NCBI GenBank assembly: GCA_013297655.1
Contig: JAAFHV010000018.1
Location: 1-60,299 of the forward strand
Direction of reading: 5' to 3'
Source: Myxococcales bacterium
GTDB taxonomy: Bacteria > Myxococcota_A > Polyangia > Polyangiales > Polyangiaceae
DNA length: 60,299 nucleotides
The notes under the pieces are model-generated. The model was given only the letters and a program-made list of their open reading frames with translations, was not told where the DNA came from and made no database searches. The stretch's first letter is position 1; every line of letters starts with the position of its first letter. The position numbers and the translations under genes were made by a program. Positions 1 to 8,819 of this stretch are shown one piece after another.

Positions 1-1693
1 GCGGGAGGGTCGCGACGAGACCTGCGTCGATCTGCGCGACGAGCATCGTCGCGGACGCGAGATCGGCGAGGTTCGCCGCCGGAACCAGCACCTCGTGGAC
101 CTGGTCGAGGAGGCCTCCCACGAGCCGTGGGAGACCGGCCGTGGCGGCGAGCGCGACGTGCTCGACGAAACCCTTCGCGACCTCCTTCCCCTCGTCCACG
201 AGCTTCGCGAAGCTGCGGCGAAGCGCGCCCTCTGCCGCCGCGCTCAGCGTCGTTCCGAAGAGGCCTGCGATTTCGAGGCGTGCTGCGGTCTCGGGTGTGT
301 ACCTGAGGGATACACGCATCGTGAGATTGACCACGTCCGCGCGCGCGCCTCCGCGCCCGCGCGTGCTCCCTCGTTTCTCGGCATACGGGATGGCGCAGGC
401 GGCGAGCTGCCCGAGCACCACCGCGCGCCTTCGATCGAGAGGCGAGCGCGAGGGATCGAGCGTCATCTCTTTTGCCTCTTTGGACGAGCGCGCACCGGGC
501 AATCCGACGTCGTCGAGGAGGGCGTCGACGCTCACCGCGAGGCCCGATCGCGGCGCGTCGTCGGGGAGGCGACCGCGCCGATGACCCACGAGCACGGTCG
601 AGAGCGCGCGGGCGAGCGCGCGGCCGCGACCGAGAGGCTCGCCGCGCGCCATCGTGCTCTCGATCGCCTCGAGCAGCTCGCGCCGGCCGGGCGACTCGAG
701 CCTTCGCAGCGAAGCCAAATCGCGGGCGAGCCGCGCGGCCTCGCGAAGGTCGGAGAACGAAGCCAAGTGCCCCTTTTCTCGCAGCTCCCGCGCGATCGAC
801 ACGAGCACCTCCGGGAGCGCCGCCTCGAAGGCCTCGCCGCGCGAAAAGAGCTCGAACGCGCGCTGCACGAGCGACGGATCGCGCACCCCCGCCGGGTATC
901 CCGAGCGCGAGTCGAGGAGCTCGAAGTCGTAGGGAACGAGCGCGCCGAAATGCTCGGCCGGTGCAAAGGAGAGGACCCCTTCGTCCGTCGCGGGAACGGC
1001 TTCGAGCACGGGAGAAGCGAGAAGAGCGTTCGCGTGGAACGCGCCAACGACGGCGCAGACCCGAGCGCCTTTTTTGGCAGTCGCTCCCCGCACCTTCGCT
1101 CGCATGTGGGACTCGCGCGCGGCGTCCTCGGCAGGAATGCCCCCGCCGTGAAGCGTGTCCGCACGAAGCAGCCACCCGAACGAGAGCGCGGCGCGGCGGA
1201 GATCTTCGGGTGATCCCGGAGCGCGCGCCTCGACCATCGTGTCCCAAAGCGCCTCGATGTCGTCGCCCCCTTCGAGCCGCGAGAGGAGCCTGCCCGCGCG
1301 CGGCGAGTCCTCCGGCCCCGCGATGGGATCGGCGCCTACGGGCCTGTCGATCGCCTCCGCGGGAATGCCCATTTCGCGTGCCCAGCGAAGGGCCGCGAGC
1401 TCGGGGGAAAAGTCTGCGAAGGGGTAAAACGCGAGCGATCCGTCCTTCGTGGTGGCCGAGAGCGCGACCGGCGCCTCGAGCTCCGGCGAAGCGAGCCACG
1501 GAAGCCACGCTCCCAGATCGGCGGGCAGCTCCACCAGGATCACCGTCGGCGAGAACGACGCGAGGATCTTCGGCATCGCCGCGGCGAGCGCGGCGGAGTG
1601 GTGGCGCACGCCGACGAGGAAGGGCGCCCGCGACGCCGCGAGCGCGGTCGGCGCGTGGGTGGGGTCGAGATCCGCCAGACGCACCGCGCTCAC
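1..1693 (-). CDS. DUF5682-family protein (3' end off window)
   Basis: The frame opens with GTG at 1693, overlapping the stop of the upstream MoxR gene in a GTGA arrangement, and stays open to base 1, so at least 564 residues are seen and the C-terminus is missing. Near the N-terminus (residues about 25-60) are VGVRHHS and ILVELPADLG, then FYPFADFSPELAALRWA around residue 90; these match the start of DUF5682 proteins, which are encoded beside MoxR ATPases and vWA proteins. The part nearest the edge contains LTMRVSLRYTPE and a long helical stretch. The biochemical role is unknown; a relation to the TraB/EreA-like hydrolase fold is only a suggestion from the RHH and E-containing motifs. The overlap implies translational coupling to the ATPase. 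A vWA gene is expected beyond the left edge. Confidence 0.8.
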   Translation of the reverse strand, partial: MSAVRLADLDPTHAPTALAASRAPFLVGVRHHSAALAAAMPKILASFSPTVILVELPADLGAWLPWLASPELEAPVALSATTKDGSLAFYPFADFSPELAALRWAREMGIPAEAIDRPVGADPIAGPEDSPRAGRLLSRLEGGDDIEALWDTMVEARAPGSPEDLRRAALSFGWLLRADTLHGGGIPAEDAARESHMRAKVRGATAKKGARVCAVVGAFHANALLASPVLEAVPATDEGVLSFAPAEHFGALVPYDFELLDSRSGYPAGVRDPSLVQRAFELFSRGEAFEAALPEVLVSIARELREKGHLASFSDLREAARLARDLASLRRLESPGRRELLEAIESTMARGEPLGRGRALARALSTVLVGHRRGRLPDDAPRSGLAVSVDALLDDVGLPGARSSKEAKEMTLDPSRSPLDRRRAVVLGQLAACAIPYAEKRGSTRGRGGARADVVNLTMRVSLRYTPETAARLEIAGLFGTTLSAAAEGALRRSFAKLVDEGKEVAKGFVEHVALAATAGLPRLVGGLLDQVHEVLVPAANLADLASATMLVAQIDAGLVATLP

Positions 1694-2832
1694 CTTTCGA
1701 GCAAACCGCGGAGCTCGAACAAGGTTTGCCACACCCGATGCTTGCCCTCTGCACGCTTTTTTACAGCGCCGTCCCAATAGGCAAGAAGGCGACCGTAGTC
1801 CTTCGGATCGTCCTTCGTGACCACGCCGGCGAGATAGCCCGGAACGAGCCCGAGCAGATCGCGATCGCCCGGCAAGAAGGCGGCGGAGAGCCCGATCGAC
1901 GACGCGACGCTCACGGCCTCGGCTGTGCTCATCACCGTGCTCGGCTTCTCGACGGCATACCCTTCTTCGGTGCGCCCGAGGCGCAGATCGCGAAACACGG
2001 TCACGATCGCCTCCAGCACCGCGTCGTCGACCCCGAGCTGGGCTTCGGTGCGATCGAGGGTTCGTGTCGCTCGCGCTTTCACGAGCGCCATCTCGTCCTT
2101 CGCGTCCGCGATCGGGGGGACCGTCTCGAAGTTGAACCTTCGCTTCAGGGCGGCGCTCATTTCGGATACCCCACGATCGCGCAGATTCGCCGTCGCGATC
2201 ACGTTGAAGCCCTCTTCGGCGTGCTCCATGTGCGGCGTGTCGCCGGAGAGCTCCGGTACCGCGAGGCGGCGATCGCTCAAAATAGAGACGAGAGCGTCCT
2301 GCACCTCTGGGAGACAGCGCGTCACCTCTTCGATCCTCGTGAGCGCGCCGCGGCGCATTCCGGTGAGCACGGGCGAGGGCACGATCGCCTCCGGGTGCGG
2401 CCCCTTGGCGAGGAGGAGCGCGTAGTTCCAGCCATAACGAAGCTGGTCTTCGGTGGTGCCGGCGGTGCCCTGGACCGTGAGCGCAGAGGTGCCCGAAATG
2501 GCTGCGGCGAGGAGCTCCGAGAGCATCGATTTCGCGGTGCCGGGCTCGCCGACGAGGAGGAGCCCGCGCTCACCCGCGAGGGTGATCACACTGCGCTCGA
2601 CGAGGGCACGCGAGCCCACGAACTTGGGTGTGATCACGAGCGACGAGGGCACGTCTTTCTTCTTCGTCGCCGCGCCCTTGGGCATCTTCAATGCCTCCCC
2701 CGCGGAGCCCATCACGAACGTGACGACGGCCGACGCCGTCATACGGAACCCTTTCGGCCTTCGCCCTGGATCCCAGGCTTCCAAGAACCGAAGCTCGTCT
2801 TCGAAGAGAACCTCTGCCGGCGGCGCTTGCAT
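1690..2832 (-). CDS. MoxR-like AAA+ ATPase (YehL type)
   Basis: A 380-residue AAA+ ATPase. Walker A is GEPGTAKS near residues 95-102 (Lys101). It is followed by the segment TVQGTAGTTEDQLRYGWNY and a Walker-B-like strand LTRIEEVTR in which the usual Asp is replaced by Ile-Glu-Glu, as I recall for the YehL branch. The sensor region reads GFNVIATANLRDRG and SEMSAALKRRFNFE. MoxR proteins of this branch are thought to be chaperone-like remodelling ATPases acting with a vWA partner on a client protein. The gene lies between the giant 1587-residue protein (157 bp upstream) and the overlapping DUF5682 gene, as in YehL/vWA/SWIM-type clusters. The ATG start at 2832 is the first in frame. Family assignment is firm; the client is unknown. 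Confidence 0.9.
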   Translation of the reverse strand: MQAPPAEVLFEDELRFLEAWDPGRRPKGFRMTASAVVTFVMGSAGEALKMPKGAATKKKDVPSSLVITPKFVGSRALVERSVITLAGERGLLLVGEPGTAKSMLSELLAAAISGTSALTVQGTAGTTEDQLRYGWNYALLLAKGPHPEAIVPSPVLTGMRRGALTRIEEVTRCLPEVQDALVSILSDRRLAVPELSGDTPHMEHAEEGFNVIATANLRDRGVSEMSAALKRRFNFETVPPIADAKDEMALVKARATRTLDRTEAQLGVDDAVLEAIVTVFRDLRLGRTEEGYAVEKPSTVMSTAEAVSVASSIGLSAAFLPGDRDLLGLVPGYLAGVVTKDDPKDYGRLLAYWDGAVKKRAEGKHRVWQTLFELRGLLER

Positions 2833-2989
2833 GACGGAATCCTATTCGGCGGAAGTGGAGGACAGAAGCGCGTGCGGAACGACCCATCTGCGATCGTCAG
2901 GCTTCGTGCAACATGGCGATGACGGCACGAGGTGGGCGCGAGCGGCGCGGTGCCGTCCGAGCAAAGACCGCGTCCGCTCGCGCTCGGCG

Positions 2990-5900
2990 CTACTTCTTCT
3001 TTTTCTTCGTGACGTCCTCGAAGCCGGGTTTTTCCCCTCCCGAGTAACGCGCATACGCTTTGGCGTAGAGAGCCTTGGCGGCGATCGTCACGCGCGGCTC
3101 GTCGAACGACACACGATCGAAGGTGTCGATCTTGTAGGTCTCCATCGAGACGCCGCGGCTCTTCTTCTCCCAGCCGCCAGGCAAGAAGATGTCGCGACCG
3201 GCGCGCTCGCGTTTGCCTTCGACGACGAGCTTCTTCTTCACGAGCACTTGCGCCGCGGCGTCGTACTCCGAAGCTTTCCAGCCATTCCAGAGCATGACGA
3301 GCTTCTTCGTGGGGTTCGGGAGGGCGAGGAGCTGGAGGTAGAGCGCGGCCGCGTTTTCGTCGAGACCGGCCGCCTCCGCGAGGTCCTTCACGGTGCGCTT
3401 CGCGGACACACGCGGGTCGAGCTCGTACGAGCCTTCTGGCGCCTTGGAGGAGCGAATCGACTCGACGAGCTCTTCGCACTCTTTGGACAGGAGGTAATAG
3501 GCGGCCTTCGCGCCGTCGATGCCGTAAAGGTCGTCGCCTTCGGAGTCTTTCCCGGTGAGGTAGGGGAGCACCGCCGCGCGGTGGGCACGAAGGCTCGACG
3601 TGCGAAGTCCGAGCTCGACGGACTCCTCGCCGGTTGCGATCGCGAGCACGGTCCCGTTGTCGCGCCCCTCGTGTTGGTCTTCGACGCTCGTGTCGAATTG
3701 GACCTTCTTGCCGCCGACCCCTTCCACGATCGCGGCTGCCTTCTTGGGATCTTCCTCGTAACGGTCGCCGAGAGGGAGGAGAAAATCCGGCGCTTCGAGG
3801 TTCTTCTTCGTTCGGTCCCAGAGGGCGGGGATGGCAGCGCGATACTCGTCGCCGACCGGGAGCGAAGTGGCGACGAAGGGCACGAGCTGGCCAATCGCGG
3901 CGACGACCTCGGCAGAGAAGAAATCTCCGTCGTTGCCAATCTGAAACCACTTTACGGGGGGCGGGCGCGGCGTCAGGAGCTTATTTTCGGCTTCCGACGC
4001 GGTGAGGAGCATGGCGAGCGCCTTCCGAACCGGGATCGGTATTTGGCACTCCTTCTCGACCGCCGAGACGAGCTCTTCCCTCACCGCGACCGTCTTGCCG
4101 AAGACGGACTTGGCCGCGCGCACGAGGGCACGCGCCGACCCGTTCTCGTCGGTCGCCGGCGCCCAAAAGGCCTTGGCGTCCGTCAACGAAGCGGCACCGA
4201 CGAGGAGCCCGAAGAGCTGCCCTTCGGCGAGCTCGCGGAGCTTGTCTTTCGCGCGCGACGCATCCGCTTGTTTCAGGTCGAGCGTCGCGCGGAGCTCCTT
4301 GCCGAGAAAGTCGTTACGGTACTCGCCCCACTTGGGGAGGCCGGCGAGGATCAGGATCGCTTCCGGCGCCGAGAGAATCGTCTCCGTCGCAACGATGGCA
4401 CCCGCAGCCGGGTCGTGGGGCACAGGTCCCCGTGCGTCGAGCTCGCGGAGCACGTCGGCCACGAGGGCCCGATCGTCGGGAATCGTGACCGTGCTCGACG
4501 ACCCGAGCGTCGCGTCGGCGGGGACGGCGAAGGTGGCGCCCTGCGCGAGCACGCGCACCTTTTGTGTCGGCTCGTCCTCGTCCTCGTCGACGATGCGCGC
4601 GAATACGACGCTGTCTCCCACGGTCGCGAACCACGTGTCCTTCCCTTTCGGGCGATCGAGGAACGAGGAGCCGGTTTTTACTGCGAGCTCGGCGCGGGTC
4701 ACCGTGAGCCCGAGGAGCCCACTCGCGGCGATTCCCTCCGCGAGCTGTCGCAACGTAGCGCGTGCTTCGTCGCTCACCGCTGGGCGCGTAAGGGCAAAAC
4801 ATACGACCTTCGCGAAATGCTCGATTTGGCGCTCCCATTCGATCCGCGATGCGGTGAGCTTTCCCCTTTTTTTCTCGAGGAACGCGGCACCGGTGGCGGT
4901 CATGTCGGTGGTGCAGAAGCCGTCTTCGTAGCCCTCGGTCGGGAAGTGAGGGAGCGCCTCGGCGACCGCGTCGTCGGTCGCGCCGTCGCCCCCGCCGCGG
5001 TCTTGCAACGAGGCGAGCTCGGACACGTTCGACGCGGCCACCTTCGCGATGATGGCGACGCTGCGCTGGAGGACCTCGTTCTTTACGCCGGGGAGGTGCT
5101 TCTTCACCGCCGCGAGCGCGTGCCCAATCTCGTCGTCCTCGTCTTCGTCGTCCTCGGTCGCGGCGGCGACGATGGCGCGCGCCGCTTCGTCGCTCACGGC
5201 CCTCAGCGCGCGGCTCGATGCTTCGTCGCGGAAGGAGAGGTAGTCGAGCCACCCTTCGCGCGGCATCAGCGGGAACGCCGCGCTCTTCCATTTGTCGTCG
5301 CCGAACTCGGCGCTCGGGTGACCACTCTCGTGATCGTGACGAATGGATATCTCGTCGCTCGTCTCGTCCGACCACGACGAGGAGATCGAGACCGCGAGGA
5401 GGCCGTCCATGCCCGGGAAATCGAGGAGCGCGTCCGGCGTGAATTTGCCAGTCCACGTCTTGCCGTCCACGCGAGTGATCTCGACGTCGTCGGTCTTTTC
5501 GTCGCGACGAACGTACCTCCCGACGAGACCGTCTTTTCGACCGGTGAGGGCGCCGTCCGCCCCCGCGAGAGGCATGAGCTGCACCTCGCGAAGCGCGAAG
5601 CGGTCTGTCTTCTCCGATGCCTCGCGCACGAATGCGGGCCACGACGGGCGGCCTGTTTTGCCGGTGATCGGGTCGAGCTCGAGGAGCTTGAGGCGCTCGT
5701 CGTACGTGCCGCGCCCACTCCAGAACGTGGTGCCGTCGGTCGCGAAGTCTTTGAATCGAACTTTGGCGGGAGTGTCGCCCTTGTGAATGGCCACGCCCTC
5801 GCCGGTCGTCACGCCGCCGCCGGCGAGACCGACGACCTCGGGGCTCCCTTGGCGCCACGTGTCGAAGGGGAAAGGCTCTTTCGCTTTGCTCGCCCACACG

Positions 5901-7753
5901 GCTTGGTTTTGCCGTGCTTTGGAGTCGTAAAATGCGACGAGCACGTCGCCGTCGATGTAAAGAACGTGATTCGGATCCTTCGCGATCGGCGGAAGGTCGC
6001 GCACTTCGAGGCGCTTTTTCCCCTCGAAGATCACGATTTTTCGCCCGGCGCGCACGATCGGATGTTGGCGCGTTCCGTGGAGCTGAATCTCCACCTTGGG
6101 CCCCGCGAGCTCCGCGAACGTCGCCTCGTATTCGGGCCACGTCAGCTCGTCGATCACACCACCACGCAAGGTGCGTGCGAACGCGCGGCCGACATCGACC
6201 TTCTCGATCGCGGCGGCTGCTTCCGGGAACTCTGCAAAGGTGGCGGCGGAGGTGCAATTCGACAACGTGTCGAGCTCGTCCTTCATCGCCGGGAGCGCGC
6301 CGTCGGCGAGCTTGGCGATGACCCCCATCAGGTGGTTACGGCGCGCGGTCACGAGGCCTTTCTTGCCTTTGGCGCGCGCTTCGAACTCGGTTTGCCCGAA
6401 CTGATTACCGACGGCTTTCACGAGGAGAGGCCCGTACTCGGCGTGCTCCGCGAGCGCGACGGGGTCCTTCACGAAGGCGTCGCCGAGCGCGATCGAAGGG
6501 TCTTCTCCCTTTGGCTTCGCGAGCACGAGCCCGAGACCGAGCGCGGCCTCGAGCACGTCGGGGGAGTAGGTGCCGTCGTCGCCCCACCGTTCGTAGGACG
6601 CGAGCGCGACCGGCTCGCCGCTCTTCGCGAGGACGGGCGCGAGCTTCTCGAGGAAGGCAAAATAGCCCGGTGCGATGGGCTCATCGCGGCTGCCCCATTC
6701 GTCCGAGAAGGTGACGAAACGGGTAAGGGCGGCGATGAAACGTGCAGCTTCTCCGCTTTTCGTGACCGCCTCCACCGCGCCGATGCGCTCGAGGAGCTCG
6801 AGCCACGTCGGGAGGAACTTTGGAAACGAGCGCGGCTCCGGGAAGAGCCAAATGATGCGCATTTTTGCGTCGTCGGAGGCGGCGGCGAGCTTCACGAGCG
6901 TCTCGCGGTAGGCGGCCCAGAAGTCCGGTGGTGCCTTCTTGAGCGACGGCGAAGCGAGCACCTCGGACAAAAACGCGGACTCGGCGTCGTCGCCCCGTTT
7001 GGCGGCTTTGGCGAGCTTGCTCAGCTCTTTCGCGAGGCCCGTCCACGGCGGAGTGCCCGCTTTGATGCGCTGGACGTTGAGCTCGAGGAAGCGCTTCTCG
7101 GCCTCTTTGCCGCCGAACGCGGCCAAGAGATCGTCGGCATACCCGGCGAGCGACTTCGCGGGGACGGCGCCGGCGGCGGAGAACTCCAAATAGGCTGCCG
7201 CGCGGAGATCTTCGTCGACGGGGAGCTTGTATGCGCGCTCCGCGGTGCGTGCCTTCTCGAAGGCTTGTGCGGCGAGGTTGGTCGCGTCCTCCGTCAGGAA
7301 GGTGCGCCCCACTTCTTCCCAATACGAGGGCATGAAGGCGGGCACGCTGCGTTCGAGCTTCTTCGCGATCTCCATGAACGCGTCTTTGGCGTGGCCGGGC
7401 TTGGTCTTCGCGCGGGTCGCGCCTTTGCGGAACTCGCGCATCACCTCGAGGGCGAAGCGCGCCTTGGCGGGGTGGTGGACGAGGGCCCAGGCGGGGAAGC
7501 CGAGAGCGCGCTTCCGCGTGCGTCCGACCGCGATTCTTTCGGCCGCGGCCTCGAAACCGAGAACGTTCATCTCCGCCGTGGTGGCGGTGTCGAGCGAGCC
7601 CTCTACGAGCCTCACGACCGTGCGACCATCCAAAGCAGGGTGCACGAAGGAGAGCGCGACGAGCTCACCGGTGATGGCCGGATCGGTCTTCGCGGACTTT
7701 TTTGCGATTCCACCCGCGCGAACGAGCGCGTCGTCGGCTTTCGGCTCAGACAT
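2990..7753 (-). CDS. Large unrecognised MoxR-cluster protein (1587 aa)
   Basis: A 1587-residue protein with no signal peptide and no clear transmembrane segment, so probably cytoplasmic. I do not recognise a named domain. It is rich in Ala, Lys and Glu with many predicted helices in the N-terminal half, consistent with an alpha-helical repeat scaffold. A central region carries beta-rich segments (around HGTRQHPIVRAGRKIVIFEG) and an acidic ATEDDEDEDDE patch. The C-terminus ends in KKKKK. The ATG at 7753 is chosen because it overlaps the last 8 bases of the DUF4132 gene and gives the N-terminus MSEPKADDALV; an upstream ATG at 7804 would lie deeper in that gene. Its place between DUF4132 and MoxR suggests it is the client or scaffold of the ATPase. 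Very large partners are common in such clusters, but function is unassigned. Confidence 0.8.
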   Translation of the reverse strand: MSEPKADDALVRAGGIAKKSAKTDPAITGELVALSFVHPALDGRTVVRLVEGSLDTATTAEMNVLGFEAAAERIAVGRTRKRALGFPAWALVHHPAKARFALEVMREFRKGATRAKTKPGHAKDAFMEIAKKLERSVPAFMPSYWEEVGRTFLTEDATNLAAQAFEKARTAERAYKLPVDEDLRAAAYLEFSAAGAVPAKSLAGYADDLLAAFGGKEAEKRFLELNVQRIKAGTPPWTGLAKELSKLAKAAKRGDDAESAFLSEVLASPSLKKAPPDFWAAYRETLVKLAAASDDAKMRIIWLFPEPRSFPKFLPTWLELLERIGAVEAVTKSGEAARFIAALTRFVTFSDEWGSRDEPIAPGYFAFLEKLAPVLAKSGEPVALASYERWGDDGTYSPDVLEAALGLGLVLAKPKGEDPSIALGDAFVKDPVALAEHAEYGPLLVKAVGNQFGQTEFEARAKGKKGLVTARRNHLMGVIAKLADGALPAMKDELDTLSNCTSAATFAEFPEAAAAIEKVDVGRAFARTLRGGVIDELTWPEYEATFAELAGPKVEIQLHGTRQHPIVRAGRKIVIFEGKKRLEVRDLPPIAKDPNHVLYIDGDVLVAFYDSKARQNQAVWASKAKEPFPFDTWRQGSPEVVGLAGGGVTTGEGVAIHKGDTPAKVRFKDFATDGTTFWSGRGTYDERLKLLELDPITGKTGRPSWPAFVREASEKTDRFALREVQLMPLAGADGALTGRKDGLVGRYVRRDEKTDDVEITRVDGKTWTGKFTPDALLDFPGMDGLLAVSISSSWSDETSDEISIRHDHESGHPSAEFGDDKWKSAAFPLMPREGWLDYLSFRDEASSRALRAVSDEAARAIVAAATEDDEDEDDEIGHALAAVKKHLPGVKNEVLQRSVAIIAKVAASNVSELASLQDRGGGDGATDDAVAEALPHFPTEGYEDGFCTTDMTATGAAFLEKKRGKLTASRIEWERQIEHFAKVVCFALTRPAVSDEARATLRQLAEGIAASGLLGLTVTRAELAVKTGSSFLDRPKGKDTWFATVGDSVVFARIVDEDEDEPTQKVRVLAQGATFAVPADATLGSSSTVTIPDDRALVADVLRELDARGPVPHDPAAGAIVATETILSAPEAILILAGLPKWGEYRNDFLGKELRATLDLKQADASRAKDKLRELAEGQLFGLLVGAASLTDAKAFWAPATDENGSARALVRAAKSVFGKTVAVREELVSAVEKECQIPIPVRKALAMLLTASEAENKLLTPRPPPVKWFQIGNDGDFFSAEVVAAIGQLVPFVATSLPVGDEYRAAIPALWDRTKKNLEAPDFLLPLGDRYEEDPKKAAAIVEGVGGKKVQFDTSVEDQHEGRDNGTVLAIATGEESVELGLRTSSLRAHRAAVLPYLTGKDSEGDDLYGIDGAKAAYYLLSKECEELVESIRSSKAPEGSYELDPRVSAKRTVKDLAEAAGLDENAAALYLQLLALPNPTKKLVMLWNGWKASEYDAAAQVLVKKKLVVEGKRERAGRDIFLPGGWEKKSRGVSMETYKIDTFDRVSFDEPRVTIAAKALYAKAYARYSGGEKPGFEDVTKKKKK

Positions 7754-8711
7754 CGTCGTTCCCCTCTTCCTTCTTCTCGACCAAACGTTTTCCGTAAATG
7801 GCACTCGCCATTCGCATCCCCTCGGAGAAGGCGATCGGTGGCACGTCTTTCACGAGCACCGCGTCGCCGGCGCCGTCGACCCAGGAGAGCTCCTCCGTGA
7901 TCGATTCGTCCATCGCGTCGTCGCCGCCGAGCGCGAACCTCGCTTCGGTCGTCTTTCCGTTTTCGAGCACGCGGCAGGCGGCGAAACCACCCGACGTGCG
8001 GTATCCGAGCGACTTTGCCGCGCCGCGAGCGTGAGTGAGCATTTCGAATTTACCACCACGAAACGACCCGATGTCGGTCTGGTCGGCGGCGAGCTCTTTG
8101 GGCTTCAGGAACACCTCGCGGAAGAGCTGCTTTTGCAACTGGGTAATCCCGAGCTCGGCGGCAAGAGAGCGGAGCTCCTCCAGGTTCTCGAGCAGAATGG
8201 GGTGCGGCACGACGAACGTGTCGGCTTTGGTCCATACCGTCTCGCCGTCCGCGTCGACGAGGCCGATACCCTTCTTCGGGTCGACCGCGCGCAGGAAGCC
8301 GGCGCTCGACGTTCCCTCGGCTTTCGGGACGACGACCATGTTCTCGAGCGCACGGCGGTACGTCTCGTCTTGCCATACCGCGAGGAGCACGGCGGTGGGG
8401 GTGGGCAAGGAGCGCAGCATCCAACCTTCGACTGCCTGCGCGACCTCGCGCTCGTGGGCTTTCAAGAAGTCGATCACGGCGAGGAGCTGCTCGCCCGCGT
8501 CGCTCTCCCGGAGCTCCTTCGGGACGCTTCCGAGCACTTGCCCCTTCGCGTTCTTGCAGACGAGCTTCTCGTCGCGCAGACCCAGCGAGTAGCCCTTTCC
8601 TGCAGCGATGAAGCCCTTCTCTGCAGGCGCTTCGGGGGTGGTGTCCTTGGTTTTCGCAGCGCTCGCCTTTTTGGCGGGCGCGGCGGCCTTCGCGATCTTT
8701 TTGGCAGCCAC
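7746..8711 (-). CDS. DUF4132 domain protein
   Basis: A 321-residue protein. The first 30 residues are a basic Ala/Lys-rich tail resembling histone H1 tails (MAAKKIAKAAAPAKKASAA). The rest shows the DUF4132 pattern: VLLAVWQDETYRRALENMVV, a GIGLVDADGE strand, VPHPILLENLEELRSLAAEL, then ITQLQKQLFREVF, which matches the conserved 'iiQPFkQ..Rev' core. DUF4132 is found in E. coli MolR/YehI and in many MoxR-vWA neighbourhoods; its activity is not established. It is the first gene of the cluster and overlaps the giant downstream gene by 8 bp, so the two are probably co-translated. The ATG at 8711 follows a 108-bp gap from the convergently oriented upstream stop. The basic tail could contact nucleic acid; that is inference. 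Confidence 0.8.
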   Translation of the reverse strand: MAAKKIAKAAAPAKKASAAKTKDTTPEAPAEKGFIAAGKGYSLGLRDEKLVCKNAKGQVLGSVPKELRESDAGEQLLAVIDFLKAHEREVAQAVEGWMLRSLPTPTAVLLAVWQDETYRRALENMVVVPKAEGTSSAGFLRAVDPKKGIGLVDADGETVWTKADTFVVPHPILLENLEELRSLAAELGITQLQKQLFREVFLKPKELAADQTDIGSFRGGKFEMLTHARGAAKSLGYRTSGGFAACRVLENGKTTEARFALGGDDAMDESITEELSWVDGAGDAVLVKDVPPIAFSEGMRMASAIYGKRLVEKKEEGNDDV

Positions 8712-8819
8712 GGATCGAGATGTACACGAGGGTCGTCGCGCGGCGCTACCGTCGATCGGCGATCCGATCTGTTGCGGTGCGTCGAAGCGCTCGTTCGGCT
8801 CCCTCCAAAAGACGCTCGT

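Noticed and set aside
472-2922. 816-codon plus-strand frame at the left end
   Set aside because: Very Arg/Pro-rich and opposite DUF5682 and MoxR, whose motifs and coupled start are convincing.
7795-7815. TGGCAC...GC resembling a sigma-54 promoter
   Set aside because: Spacing is off and it lies inside the DUF4132 coding sequence.
2453-7900. 1815-codon plus-strand frame opposite the giant gene and MoxR
   Set aside because: Translation is Arg/Glu/His-rich without motifs; it is the usual GC-rich antisense shadow of the minus-strand genes, which have clear motifs and overlaps.
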